Origin: UMGS172 sp045546915
GTDB lineage: Bacteria; Bacillota; Clostridia; Oscillospirales; Acutalibacteraceae
DNA: 64,000 bases
NCBI GenBank assembly: GCA_045546915.1
Contig: JAZQDU010000021.1
Location: forward strand, 5,958 to 69,957
Direction of reading: 5' to 3'
Shown here: in pieces, positions 18,917-27,561 of the stretch
Numbering within the stretch: position 1 is the first letter of the stretch
Layout of the letters: every line of letters starts with the position of its first letter
Program-made: the position numbers and the translations under genes
Notes under the pieces: generated by a model
What the model saw: only the letters and a program-made list of their open reading frames with translations
What the model was told of the DNA's origin: nothing
Database searches by the model: none

Positions 18917-19453
18917 ATGAGAAAGATAAAAATTGCAATAGGCAAGGTGCTTTACTGTGTTGTTGCTAAACATCTCCCGGTTTCTTATCATTTTTTAGGG
19001 GGATTGGGTAAAACATTAAGAAAACTATGCGGTAAACTTATTCTTGAAAAATGCGGTAAAAAAGTGAATATTGAACGCGGGGCAATTTTTTCTTCACGGG
19101 TATCATTAGGCAATAATTCAGGTATAGGAATCAATGCGTCGCTTGGCGGTAAGGTAAGTATTGGCGATAATGTTATGATGGGGCCTAATTGTACTTTTTA
19201 TAGCAGGAATCATGCTTTTGACCGTCTGGATATACCCATGTGCGAACAGGGTTTTCAAGAGGAAAAACCCATTGTTATTGGAAACGATGTTTGGATAGGT
19301 GGCCATGTAATAATTTTGGCAGGAGTTCATGTTGGTAACGGTGCAATTGTGGGTGCCGGTGCAGTTGTGACAAAAGATGTGCCCGATTATGCAATAGTGG
19401 GTGGAAATCCTGCAAAAGTTTTAAAATATCGCAATCAAGTACCTCAAGATTAA
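18917..19453 (+). CDS. Left-handed beta-helix O-acetyltransferase (WcaF/MaaT-like)
   Basis: A 178-aa hexapeptide-repeat acyltransferase. Repeats run from about residue 55 (IERGAIFSSRVSLGNNSGIG) through VWIGGHVIILAGVHVGNG to IVGGNPAKVLKYR, the classic C-terminal end. The catalytic His lies in the CTFYSRNHAFD segment. It probably O-acetylates a sugar of the repeat unit. It could also N-acetylate the 4-amino sugar, but PglD-type enzymes carry an N-terminal Rossmann domain that is absent here. Confidence 0.88.
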   Translation: MRKIKIAIGKVLYCVVAKHLPVSYHFLGGLGKTLRKLCGKLILEKCGKKVNIERGAIFSSRVSLGNNSGIGINASLGGKVSIGDNVMMGPNCTFYSRNHAFDRLDIPMCEQGFQEEKPIVIGNDVWIGGHVIILAGVHVGNGAIVGAGAVVTKDVPDYAIVGGNPAKVLKYRNQVPQD

Positions 19454-19463
19454 AGGTGATGTA

Positions 19464-20627
19464 GTGAAAAAAATAATTTTCGTTATAAATAACTTTGAAA
19501 CCGGCGGGGTTCAAAAAAGTCTTTTGAATCTGCTTTTAGAAATACATGACAAATATGAAATAACTTTACTTACCTTTTTCGGCAACGATGAGTTTGAGAA
19601 AAGTTTACCGAAAGATATTAAGGTTATAAAGTTAAAAAACTCATTCCGTCAGTTAGGGCTTTCATCAACACATATAAAAAACAAGTCGTTTTTGTATGCC
19701 GAAAGGATTTTTTATGTTACCGTAACCAAGTTTTTCGGTCGTTCTTTTGCGATAAGGCTAATGTCTCTTTTTAAGAAGAAATATAAAGGTTATGATGTTG
19801 CTATTTCTTATATACATGAAGCATCGCAAAAATCTTTATATGGCGGATGCAACGAATTTGTGCTTAATATGGTTAAGGCAAAGAAAAAAGTGGGTTGGTT
19901 GCATTGTGATTTTTCTCTTTGTGGGGCAAATAACCCAAGAAGTAAAGAAATATACAGTAAGTTTGATACAATTGTTGCTTGTTCGGAAGGCTGTCGGAAA
20001 GCCTTTTTGAAATGCTTGCCTGAGTTTGAAGAAAAGACGGTAAGTATCCGTAACTGCAACGATTATGAGCAAATTAAAAATCTTGCAGGTGACGGTATTA
20101 AGTTTGATAAGGAATACTTTAATATCGTAACGGTTGCCCGCCTGTCTAAAGAAAAGGGCATAGAGCGTGCATTAGAGGCGGTAAACGCTTGTATAAAGCA
20201 AGGGTTTAAGATGAAATATCACATTGTCGGTTCGGGTGATAAGGAACTGTTTTTAAAACAAAGAGTGACAGAGTTGAGTTTGGGGGATGCAGTCGTTTTT
20301 TACGGTAACAGGCAAAACCCGTATCCGTATATAAAAAATGCCGATTTGTTTTTGCTCTGTTCTTATCACGAGGCGGCACCCATGGTTTTTGATGAGGCGG
20401 CTTGCTTAGGCGTGCCGGTGCTGGCAACCGAAACCACTTCTACATATGAAATGCTTCAAAAAACCGGTAATGGTGTTGTGTGCAAAAACGAGCAGGTTGA
20501 TTTAACCAATACTTTGCTGGAGATTGTATCACAGCAAGAAAGATTAAATGAAATTAAAAATAACCTTGCCAATGAAACTTTTGACAATAATAATTCAATA
20601 AATATGTTTCAACAAATAATAGTTTAA
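19464..20627 (+). CDS. Glycosyltransferase family 4
   Basis: A 387-aa GT-B glycosyltransferase. The N-terminal FVINNFETGGVQKSLLNLLL and the C-terminal VARLSKEKGIERALEAV and SYHEAAPMVFDEAACLGVPV (the EX7E-type motif, about residue 300) are typical. The start is GTG with AAGGTGATG before it. The gene lies 10 nt after the acetyltransferase and 12 nt before the polymerase, consistent with one operon. Confidence 0.93.
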   Translation: MKKIIFVINNFETGGVQKSLLNLLLEIHDKYEITLLTFFGNDEFEKSLPKDIKVIKLKNSFRQLGLSSTHIKNKSFLYAERIFYVTVTKFFGRSFAIRLMSLFKKKYKGYDVAISYIHEASQKSLYGGCNEFVLNMVKAKKKVGWLHCDFSLCGANNPRSKEIYSKFDTIVACSEGCRKAFLKCLPEFEEKTVSIRNCNDYEQIKNLAGDGIKFDKEYFNIVTVARLSKEKGIERALEAVNACIKQGFKMKYHIVGSGDKELFLKQRVTELSLGDAVVFYGNRQNPYPYIKNADLFLLCSYHEAAPMVFDEAACLGVPVLATETTSTYEMLQKTGNGVVCKNEQVDLTNTLLEIVSQQERLNEIKNNLANETFDNNNSINMFQQIIV

Positions 20628-20639
20628 GAAGGAAAAACA

Positions 20640-21989
20640 ATGGAACAAACTTTAGAGACAAAAGTAAAAAAGCCAAGAAACAGAACGATAATGCTTGGCT
20701 TAATAGGAGTAGCAATGCTTGTGTTTGCATATGCCATCGCAAGGCAGGTGCTAATCCCTTTTATTGCCGTGTATTTTTGCGCAGTAGTAATAACATCAGA
20801 GGTAGAAGATGCAACGTATTTAATGCTTTTTCTCATACATTTTAGTGCGATAATATCATACCGAGGGCTTACTTACTTCATTTTCATTGTTGCGGCATAT
20901 GTTTTGTTGGTTATTTCAAAAGGTCTTTATGTTAAGGGCTTAGGTTTTTTGGTAGCGGCATCGGTGTATAGTATTATTTTTGCCAATCCTAACGTTCAGT
21001 TTGAAATAGGAAGTTTAACGTGGGTTATTTATATAGTTCTGGCTGTTTTTATTTGTGACAACTTAGAGCGAGGTCAAATTCGCAAAGCCACCAATTATTG
21101 TATTGAGGGTTTTGCACTGTCTACCGTTGTCGGTCTTTCAACCGATATGTTTCCTGCAATGAAACATGCTATGTCGGTAACGCACGTTGTTACCGACGGT
21201 AAAATTTTGAATGAAAGTCGTTTTGAGGGCCTTTCGGGCGACCCTAACTTTTATGCGGCATTTTGTTGTATTAATATTTCAATAATATTATTTACAAATA
21301 AAAAATTAAGTGTAAGGCAAATTCTGTTACTTTGCTTTATGGTGGTTGTCGGATTCTTTACATACAGTAAAAGTTATATTTTGACCATAGCCGTAATTGC
21401 GTTAGTATACATCTTAAAGAGTGGACGTCACGTTGTAAGAAATCTTTTTCTCTTAGCCTCGGTGGGAGCCATCTTTATAGTGGTTGAATATGTTATTGAT
21501 TTAAATGTTTTGCATCTGTTGCTTTCACGATTTGAGGGTGTTGAATCAGCAAACGACCTTACGACCGGACGATTTAATTTGTGGATTCAGTATTTTGAGT
21601 ATATATTTAGTAATTTGAAGGTTATTTTCTTTGGCGACGGGTTTAACTCTTGGACTATTTATAAGGGTTCTCATAATTTGTATATAGAGATGTTCTTCCG
21701 TTACGGATTTTTTGGATGTATTTTATGGGGCTTTGTAGTGGCAGCCTGTGTCAAAGGAGTAAGGACAAAAGAAAGCGGCGAGAAAGCAAGCGTTGTGACA
21801 ATTATACCGGTTATCGTTTTTATAACTGTTTATATGTTCTTGGGTGCGTTTACACACGGTCACTTAGGAACGCAGGTTGCGTTGATTTTGTTTGCTATGT
21901 ATATGCCTGATGAGGAGGAAGAAAATGCCGAGATTGAGTATAGTGGTGCCTATCTACAACGGAGAGAAGTACCTGACGAAATGTATTGA
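20640..21989 (+). CDS. Wzy-like O-antigen/capsule polymerase (O-antigen ligase family)
   Basis: A 449-aa protein with about 10-12 hydrophobic segments. A large extracytoplasmic loop includes ESRFEGLSGDPNFYAAF and a later loop contains DLTTGRFNLWIQYFEYIFS and SHNLYIEMFFRYGFFGCILW, the pattern of Wzy_C/WaaL-type enzymes. It is expected to polymerise lipid-linked repeat units outside the membrane. The last 65 nt overlap the next gene, an unusually long same-strand overlap. No wzx accompanies it. Confidence 0.82.
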   Translation: MEQTLETKVKKPRNRTIMLGLIGVAMLVFAYAIARQVLIPFIAVYFCAVVITSEVEDATYLMLFLIHFSAIISYRGLTYFIFIVAAYVLLVISKGLYVKGLGFLVAASVYSIIFANPNVQFEIGSLTWVIYIVLAVFICDNLERGQIRKATNYCIEGFALSTVVGLSTDMFPAMKHAMSVTHVVTDGKILNESRFEGLSGDPNFYAAFCCINISIILFTNKKLSVRQILLLCFMVVVGFFTYSKSYILTIAVIALVYILKSGRHVVRNLFLLASVGAIFIVVEYVIDLNVLHLLLSRFEGVESANDLTTGRFNLWIQYFEYIFSNLKVIFFGDGFNSWTIYKGSHNLYIEMFFRYGFFGCILWGFVVAACVKGVRTKESGEKASVVTIIPVIVFITVYMFLGAFTHGHLGTQVALILFAMYMPDEEEENAEIEYSGAYLQRREVPDEMY

Positions 21990-22917
21990 CAGTATTCTTG
22001 CTCAAAAATATAACGATTTTGAGGTTATATTAATAGATGACGGCAGTACTGACAGTTCGCTCTCTATTTGCCGTGAGTACGAACAAAAAGACAGTCGTGT
22101 TGTTGTGCATAGTAAGGAAAATGCAGGGCTTTGTGCCGCGCGCAAAAGCGGTGTTTCCTTTTCAAAGGGCGAGTACGTAGGTTTTGTTGATTGTGATGAT
22201 TTTATTGATGAAGATATGTATTCTACATTGATGTCAGAGGCTGATAAAACAAAAGCGGATATCGTCACAGGTGGAATGGTTGTTGATTATAGTGACCGTA
22301 CGGTGGCTCATTATCACAAAATACCGGAAGGTTTTTATGAAAAATCAGCAATCGATAATGAGGTTATGCCAAAGGCGTTAGTCCACTCAGGGTTTATTAA
22401 ATTTGGTTTAATACCTGCCGTGTGGTCAAAGATTTTCAGACGTAATGTTTTGGAAGAAGCACTTGTTAATGTTACCGACGCTTTAAGAACCGGCGAAGAT
22501 GTAGCAATAACACTTCACAGTCTGAGTTTGGCACAGTCATTATCGATAATAAAATCATCGGATTATCATTATATTCAATCTGAGGGCTCAATGACGAGAA
22601 AATTTAGCCCTCAAAGGTTTAAGGATGTATGCACAATATGGGAGTGTATATCAAAAATCGATAACGGAAAATATAACCGACAGATTAGTACATATATTGC
22701 ATATATGACCTTTATTATCATTGGTGAGTGCGTTGAAAAAAGCGGATACTCTAAAAAGGAAATCAATGAGTATATAACTTCAGCTTTAAACCATGAGATT
22801 ATAGTAAATTGTTTAAAACAGGTCGATACTTCGACGCTTTCGGCTAATGATAAACTCAAAGTGTTTTTAATGCGACACAAATTAGTGGGAATGTTAAAAT
22901 TAATGATAAAACATTAA
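21925..22917 (+). CDS. Glycosyltransferase family 2
   Basis: A 330-aa GT-A transferase from the ATG at 21925, which has GAGGAGGAA just upstream and gives the normal N-terminus MPRLSIVVPIYNGEKYL. Further motifs are VILIDDGSTDSS and the DxD region GFVDCDDFID (about residue 90), then TGEDVAITL as the acidic catalytic-base segment. The first 65 nt lie inside the 3' end of the polymerase gene, with the RBS also inside it, implying translational coupling. Confidence 0.9.
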   Translation: MPRLSIVVPIYNGEKYLTKCIDSILAQKYNDFEVILIDDGSTDSSLSICREYEQKDSRVVVHSKENAGLCAARKSGVSFSKGEYVGFVDCDDFIDEDMYSTLMSEADKTKADIVTGGMVVDYSDRTVAHYHKIPEGFYEKSAIDNEVMPKALVHSGFIKFGLIPAVWSKIFRRNVLEEALVNVTDALRTGEDVAITLHSLSLAQSLSIIKSSDYHYIQSEGSMTRKFSPQRFKDVCTIWECISKIDNGKYNRQISTYIAYMTFIIIGECVEKSGYSKKEINEYITSALNHEIIVNCLKQVDTSTLSANDKLKVFLMRHKLVGMLKLMIKH

Positions 22918-22933
22918 AAGGCAGGTGACATTT

Positions 22934-24106
22934 GTGGAATTTTTGGAAGCAAGACTTTTGTTTGCTCTTTTACGCGAGGCTCTTCTGGGAGTCGCATTGA
23001 CCGAAGATGAACTCAAGTTGTTTGGGCAAACCGACCTTAAAAGGTTTTTTGAGGTTGCCAAAAAACACGATGTCATTCATCTTGCGTGTAAGGGGCTTAT
23101 TGATAGCGGGCTTGTTGATAAAGAGCACGAGTATTTTGCTATTTGTAAAAAAGCACAGGTTATGGCGGTTTATCGCTATGAGCAGTTGAATTTTGAACTT
23201 CAACAATTAACTAATGTGTTTGAAAAAGCCCAAATACCGTTTTTGCCCTTAAAGGGCTCGGTTTTGCGTGAGTTTTATCCTGAGCCATGGATGAGAACGA
23301 GTTGCGATATTGACGTTCTTGTTCATAAAGAGGATTTGAATAGGGCAATCGAAACGCTTCAAAATGAGTGCGGATATAAGGAGTTTGGAAGAACCACCTG
23401 CGACATCGCTTTTGCAACAAATAGTGGCTGCCATGTGGAACTTCATTTTAACCTGATTTCCGAAATGTTTGCCAACGGTGCGCATAAAATCCTTGAAAAT
23501 ATTTGGGATTATGCAGTATTAAAGGAAAACCACCAATACTGCTTTGTTTTAAGTGACGATATGTTTTATTATTATCATATCGCTCACATGGCCAAGCATT
23601 TTGAAAACGGCGGTTGCGGTATAAGGCCGTTTATTGACCTTGTTGTTCTTGATAATTTACCGTCTTGTGATAAGCAAAAACGCGACTTGTTGCTTAAAAA
23701 AGGCAATTTATTAGAGTTTGCAAATGCGTCGAGAACTTTGAGTAAAGTTTGGTTTTTAGGGCAGAATCATACAGAGTTGACAATGCAAATGGAAGCGTTT
23801 TTAATCTTTGGTGGTGCGTTTGGCAATATGCAAAACCACGTAGCGGTCTGGCAACAGAAAAAAGGCGGAAAAAAAGGGTATTTTTGGTCGAGGATTTTTC
23901 CTGACAGAAAATTCATGAGTATCCATTTTCATTATGTTAAAAAGCATAAATGGTTAATGCCGGTAGCGTATGTTCACCGTGCGTTTGCAATTTTGTTGCG
24001 CGGGGATGCAGCAAATTCAATGCGTGAACTTAAAACCAGCAATAATGTTGATGACCAAAATTCAGTCACAACCAAACAAATGCTTGACGACTTAGGACTT
24101 TTGTAA
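22934..24106 (+). CDS. NTP_transf_5 family nucleotidyltransferase-fold protein
   Basis: A 390-aa protein of the uncharacterised nucleotidyltransferase family often found at the end of capsule clusters. The pol-beta-type core is FLPLKGSVLREFYPEPW then RTSCDIDVLV (DxD at about residues 120-124), with a later HVELHFNL. I chose the GTG at 22934 because AGGTGA is 6 nt upstream; an in-frame GTG at 22925 overlaps that RBS. The family probably modifies sugars or proteins with a nucleotide-activated group, but no substrate is established that I can name. A terminator follows. Confidence 0.8.
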   Translation: MEFLEARLLFALLREALLGVALTEDELKLFGQTDLKRFFEVAKKHDVIHLACKGLIDSGLVDKEHEYFAICKKAQVMAVYRYEQLNFELQQLTNVFEKAQIPFLPLKGSVLREFYPEPWMRTSCDIDVLVHKEDLNRAIETLQNECGYKEFGRTTCDIAFATNSGCHVELHFNLISEMFANGAHKILENIWDYAVLKENHQYCFVLSDDMFYYYHIAHMAKHFENGGCGIRPFIDLVVLDNLPSCDKQKRDLLLKKGNLLEFANASRTLSKVWFLGQNHTELTMQMEAFLIFGGAFGNMQNHVAVWQQKKGGKKGYFWSRIFPDRKFMSIHFHYVKKHKWLMPVAYVHRAFAILLRGDAANSMRELKTSNNVDDQNSVTTKQMLDDLGLL

Positions 24107-24110
24107 ATTT

Positions 24111-24146
24111 AAAAGACGAGGCAACAGGTGTTGCTTCGTCTTTTTT
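24111..24146 (+). terminator. Terminator of the glycan operon
   Basis: AAAAGACGAGGCAAC pairs with GTTGCTTCGTCTTTT around a short loop, followed by further T. It closes the 11.5-24.1 kb operon. Confidence 0.88.
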
Positions 24147-24243
24147 GCCGTTATTTTTAATGTGTATTTTAAATTAACCGTTGTAAAAATGAACATAATA
24201 TGGTAGTATAATACCTTGTAAATACTATTTGAAGAGGGAAACT

Positions 24244-25848
24244 ATGTCTGATATTAAATCTGAGATTTCAAGGCGACGTACATTCGCCATTATTTCCCAC
24301 CCTGACGCGGGTAAAACGACCTTGACCGAAAAACTGTTGCTTTACGGCAGAGCCATTCAGAGCGCAGGCTCGGTTAAAGGCAAACAGAACGATAAGCATG
24401 CCGTTTCTGACTGGATGGAGATTGAGAAAAAAAGAGGAATTTCCATTACATCGTCGGTTTTGCAGTTTGAGTATGAGGGATATTGTATCAATATCCTCGA
24501 CACTCCCGGCCATCAGGACTTTTCGGAGGATACCTACCGTACCTTGACAGCCGCCGACAGTGTTGTCATGGTTATTGACGCTGCAAAGGGTATTGAGCCG
24601 CAAACCAGAAAACTGTTCAAGGTTTGTGCAATGCGTCATATTCCTATTTTTACATTTATAAATAAACTTGACCGTGAGGCAAGAGACCCGTTTGAACTTC
24701 TCGATGAACTTGAGAAAGAATTTGGAATAGGCACTTATCCTATGAACTGGCCCATAGGTTGCGGTCAGGATTTTAAGGGTGTTTATGACCGACAGGAGAA
24801 AAAAATACTTACTTTTTCGGAGTTTCACGGAGGAAGCAATCGGCTTGAGGCGATAAAGTGTGAGTTGACCGACACCGAAAAGTTGGACGAACTTATCGGT
24901 CAGTATTCGCGAGCCGATTTGGTCGACCAGATAGAACTTTTAGACGGCGCAAGTTTTGATTTTGATTTAGATAAAGTGCGCTGTGGTGAACTTACGCCTG
25001 TTTTCTTTGGTTCGGCACTTAATAACTTTGGGATAGAGCCGTTTTTGGAGAATTTTCTTAGAATGACTACTGAACCTCTCGCACATCGTTCGGGGGAACA
25101 AATGATACAGCCAACCGAAGAGAAGTTTTCGGCGTTTGTATTTAAAATTCAGGCAAATATGAACAAGGCTCACCGTGACCGAATTGCTTTTATGCGAATT
25201 TGTTCGGGCAAGTTTGAGCGTTCTAAGGAATATTTTCACGTTCAGGCTAACAAGCCTATAAAACTATCACGTCCGCAACAGATGATGGCGGAAGAGCGAG
25301 AGGTTATTGACGAGGCTTATGCAGGCGATATTATCGGAGTTTTTGACCCGGGCGTGTTCTCCATTGGCGATACCATTTGTGATAAGGGGTTAAAGGTACA
25401 GTATGCGGGTATTCCTACCTTTGCACCTGAACATTTTGCCATTGTCGAACAGATAGATTCTTTAAAACGTAAGCAGTTTGCTAAAGGAATAACTCAGATT
25501 GCACAAGAGGGTGCCATTCAGATGTTTTTCCTGCCCGGCAGCGGTATGGAACGCGTTTATGTAGGCGTTGTCGGTGTTTTGCAGTTTGATGTTTTGCAGT
25601 TCAGAATGGAGTCGGAGTATGGTGTCAAGTATCATAAGCAAGATACAGCACATAGTTTGGTTCGATTTATAGAAAATGACAATATAGACATAAAATCTCT
25701 AAATCTTATGCAGGCGACTAAGTGGGTGCAGGATGTAAAGGGCAGAAACTTGTTATTGTTTACTGCCGAATATGAAATCAACTGGGCGCTTGATAAAAAC
25801 CCAGGGCTTGTGCTTAAAGAGTTTAGTCAGATGCAAGAGTATGAATAA
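24244..25848 (+). CDS. prfC: Peptide chain release factor 3
   Basis: Translational GTPase that recycles RF1/RF2 from the ribosome after peptide release. It has 534 aa from the ATG at 24244 (GAGGGAA upstream); a TTG five codons earlier is unlikely. G motifs are visible: SHPDAGKTT (G1), ISITSSV (G2), DTPGHQDF (G3) and NKLD (G4). The RF3-typical N-terminus (EISRRRTFAIISHPDAGKTT) and GRAIQSAGSVKG separate it from EF-G. A possible -10 (TATAAT at 24207-24212) lies upstream, but its -35 is poor. Confidence 0.97.
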   Translation: MSDIKSEISRRRTFAIISHPDAGKTTLTEKLLLYGRAIQSAGSVKGKQNDKHAVSDWMEIEKKRGISITSSVLQFEYEGYCINILDTPGHQDFSEDTYRTLTAADSVVMVIDAAKGIEPQTRKLFKVCAMRHIPIFTFINKLDREARDPFELLDELEKEFGIGTYPMNWPIGCGQDFKGVYDRQEKKILTFSEFHGGSNRLEAIKCELTDTEKLDELIGQYSRADLVDQIELLDGASFDFDLDKVRCGELTPVFFGSALNNFGIEPFLENFLRMTTEPLAHRSGEQMIQPTEEKFSAFVFKIQANMNKAHRDRIAFMRICSGKFERSKEYFHVQANKPIKLSRPQQMMAEEREVIDEAYAGDIIGVFDPGVFSIGDTICDKGLKVQYAGIPTFAPEHFAIVEQIDSLKRKQFAKGITQIAQEGAIQMFFLPGSGMERVYVGVVGVLQFDVLQFRMESEYGVKYHKQDTAHSLVRFIENDNIDIKSLNLMQATKWVQDVKGRNLLLFTAEYEINWALDKNPGLVLKEFSQMQEYE

Positions 25849-25852
25849 ATTA

Positions 25853-25889
25853 AAAGACACTATGAACAAAACGTTCATAGTGTCTTTTT
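25853..25889. terminator. Bidirectional terminator between prfC and the minus-strand operon
   Basis: A 16-bp perfect stem AAAAGACACTATGAAC / GTTCATAGTGTCTTTT with loop AAAAC has an A-run on one side and a T-run on the other, so it can end both prfC and the converging minus-strand genes. Confidence 0.9.
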
Positions 25890-25891
25890 GT

Positions 25892-26068
25892 TTAACACAA
25901 CATTTCTTTAATATCGCTCATTATTTCGCCCATTGTCTTGGCCGCTTGTTTAGAGCGTTGGCACATTTCTTTGTTGTTTGTGCAGAGACATTTTGCTGCA
26001 ACGGCAAGCCCCATTCCGGCAACCACACCTACGCCTAAACCGCGAATAAAATATATACAGTTTTTCAT
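25892..26068 (-). CDS. 58-aa membrane microprotein
   Basis: A short frame beginning MKNCIYFIRGLGVGVVAGMG with a strong AAGGAG 7 nt before the ATG. One N-terminal glycine-rich membrane helix (about 5-24) is followed by a short Lys/Cys-bearing cytoplasmic tail (KCLCTNNKEMCQRSK) and an amphipathic C-terminal helix. The layout is like YtxH-type or small stress microproteins, but I recognise no family. It ends just inside the bidirectional terminator and starts 69 bp after the permease stop. Confidence 0.7.
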   Translation of the reverse strand: MKNCIYFIRGLGVGVVAGMGLAVAAKCLCTNNKEMCQRSKQAAKTMGEIMSDIKEMLC

Positions 26069-26137
26069 AAATTTCTCCTTCCGATTCGCTTTTAACTAAA
26101 ATAAGTTTGCCCGAAAGCAGTGTTATTATGCGATAAT

Positions 26138-26722
26138 TTACTTCCAAGGGCAAAGATGCTTTACGGCAAATTTCGACAGCAAAGGGCAAATACAGCCTAA
26201 AAGTGACGATGCGACCACTGCAAGAAAGGTGTTTTTATAGTTGAATTTTAAAAACGAATCGACAAGAAAAAAGCCAAGCCCTAAATTTGTCCCATAGCCT
26301 TCTGCCAATAAAAGTACGGCAAATGCACCCGAAAAGCAACTTCCGACTGCTGACAGAATGGTAGGCATTTCGGCGGGCAGACGCAGTTGCCAAAACAAAA
26401 ACATGGGCGAGGCACCCTGCATTTTAAATAAAAACAGGGTGTCATTGTCTTTTTTGTCAAAGGCGTTTTTAACGGCGTCAGTCAACGGAAAAACGGTGAA
26501 AAAAAGCAGGAAAACGAGTTTTGAAAGTTCGCCTATGCCAAAAATGAGCATGATAAACGGCAAAAAAGCAATTTTTGGGATAGGCATTAAAAACCGCAAA
26601 ATGCGGTCGGCTATTGAGTTATTTTCACACAAAACCCCGAAAATAACCGATAATGGCAAGGTTATGGCAATGGCGGTTGTTACTCTTAAAAGGCTTACTG
26701 CCGAGTGGGTCAACAGTTCCAA
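26138..26722 (-). CDS. ABC transporter permease (SsuC/NMT1-system type), short
   Basis: A 194-aa permease of the binding-protein-dependent class. The segment after the core, KMQGASPMFLFWQLRLPAEM, is the EAA loop that contacts the ATPase. About five membrane helices remain. Relatives (SsuC, TauC) are around 250 aa, and the missing part is the first helix and periplasmic N-terminus. It overlaps the solute-binding gene by 13 nt. No ATP-binding subunit is encoded here, so it must borrow one or be supplied from elsewhere. Confidence 0.78.
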   Translation of the reverse strand: MELLTHSAVSLLRVTTAIAITLPLSVIFGVLCENNSIADRILRFLMPIPKIAFLPFIMLIFGIGELSKLVFLLFFTVFPLTDAVKNAFDKKDNDTLFLFKMQGASPMFLFWQLRLPAEMPTILSAVGSCFSGAFAVLLLAEGYGTNLGLGFFLVDSFLKFNYKNTFLAVVASSLLGCICPLLSKFAVKHLCPWK

Positions 26723-27561
26723 AACGAGTCTTTTACCTTGCTTGAATCAAGCGTAATATTATCGGTTTTTAAGAGGTATGTAAGCACATCGAAGACCGTG
26801 TTGTCCGACGGCAAAGAAACATATTTGTAGTTTGGAAGTTTTGTGTCAAGTGGCAGAGATAATTCTTGTAAAGCCCGTTCAATATAAGGGCGGTTAGAGG
26901 TGTTGCAAATATCGGCGGCTTTTTCAAAGCACTCTAAAAACTCGGTTATTTGCTTCTGCTTTTTTACCGATTTTTCGTTTGCCGTTAAAACGCCAAGTTC
27001 ATTTTGACCTATATTTGAAACAATGCTATACCCTTGTTTTATGCACAGCGAAGCGTAAGGCTCCGGCAGTATGCAGGAGGTTACCGAGCCCGATAGTAAT
27101 GCCGAGTAGCGTGCGGGTATGCTTGATATAGGTACAGGGTTAAAGGGGTGACTGCCGAAAATCTTGTGTGCGCAAAACTCTATAATCGTGCCTGTGCTGA
27201 TGCCAACTGCTGTTGCGCAATCTTCAAGAGAATTAAACCGAGACACAAGACAGTAGTCGCCGCTTGTTGTGGTTAAAATTTTATTTTCAAGTCCGCCGTT
27301 TATCTCGCGAACGGCGGTCAGCATATCTGAAATACAGATATCAATCGAGCCGTTGCGAAATGCCGCAGAGCGCGAGTAAGCGTCGGTAAAAAGCACTATT
27401 TCAGCATCTTGACAAAGGCTTGCCGCAACCGCCGCTTGTACCGAGTCGACATCAGGCATAACACCGATTTTTAAGGTGTGTTTTTGGCATGAGCCGACCG
27501 ACAAGATAATGCTTGTAATAACGAAAACAAGGCACAAGGAAATAATAATTCGAATTTTCAT
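26710..27561 (-). CDS. ABC solute-binding lipoprotein (NMT1/SsuA-like)
   Basis: A 283-aa extracytoplasmic binding protein. The start is the ATG at 27561, which overlaps the UbiX stop by 4 nt (ATGA); this gives the signal MKIRIIISLCLVFVITSI ending in SVGSC (lipobox, Cys near residue 25). The mature part shows the type II periplasmic-binding fold (LKIGVMPDVDSVQAAVA, then ISTGTIIEF). NMT1-type proteins bind organosulfonates, pyrimidine precursors or aromatic acids, and MqnA of menaquinone synthesis shares this fold. Placement after ubiX suggests uptake of an aromatic precursor (inference). Confidence 0.8.
   Translation of the reverse strand: MKIRIIISLCLVFVITSIILSVGSCQKHTLKIGVMPDVDSVQAAVAASLCQDAEIVLFTDAYSRSAAFRNGSIDICISDMLTAVREINGGLENKILTTTSGDYCLVSRFNSLEDCATAVGISTGTIIEFCAHKIFGSHPFNPVPISSIPARYSALLSGSVTSCILPEPYASLCIKQGYSIVSNIGQNELGVLTANEKSVKKQKQITEFLECFEKAADICNTSNRPYIERALQELSLPLDTKLPNYKYVSLPSDNTVFDVLTYLLKTDNITLDSSKVKDSFWNC

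Noticed and set aside
24268..24828. Open frame of about 186 codons opposite prfC
   Set aside because: Antisense shadow of the RF3 G domain, with no Shine-Dalgarno or recognisable motifs.
25950..26189. 79-codon minus-strand frame overlapping the microprotein
   Set aside because: It runs in a different frame through the permease 3' end and the microprotein, without an RBS; the 58-aa frame has the strong RBS and a plausible membrane protein sequence.
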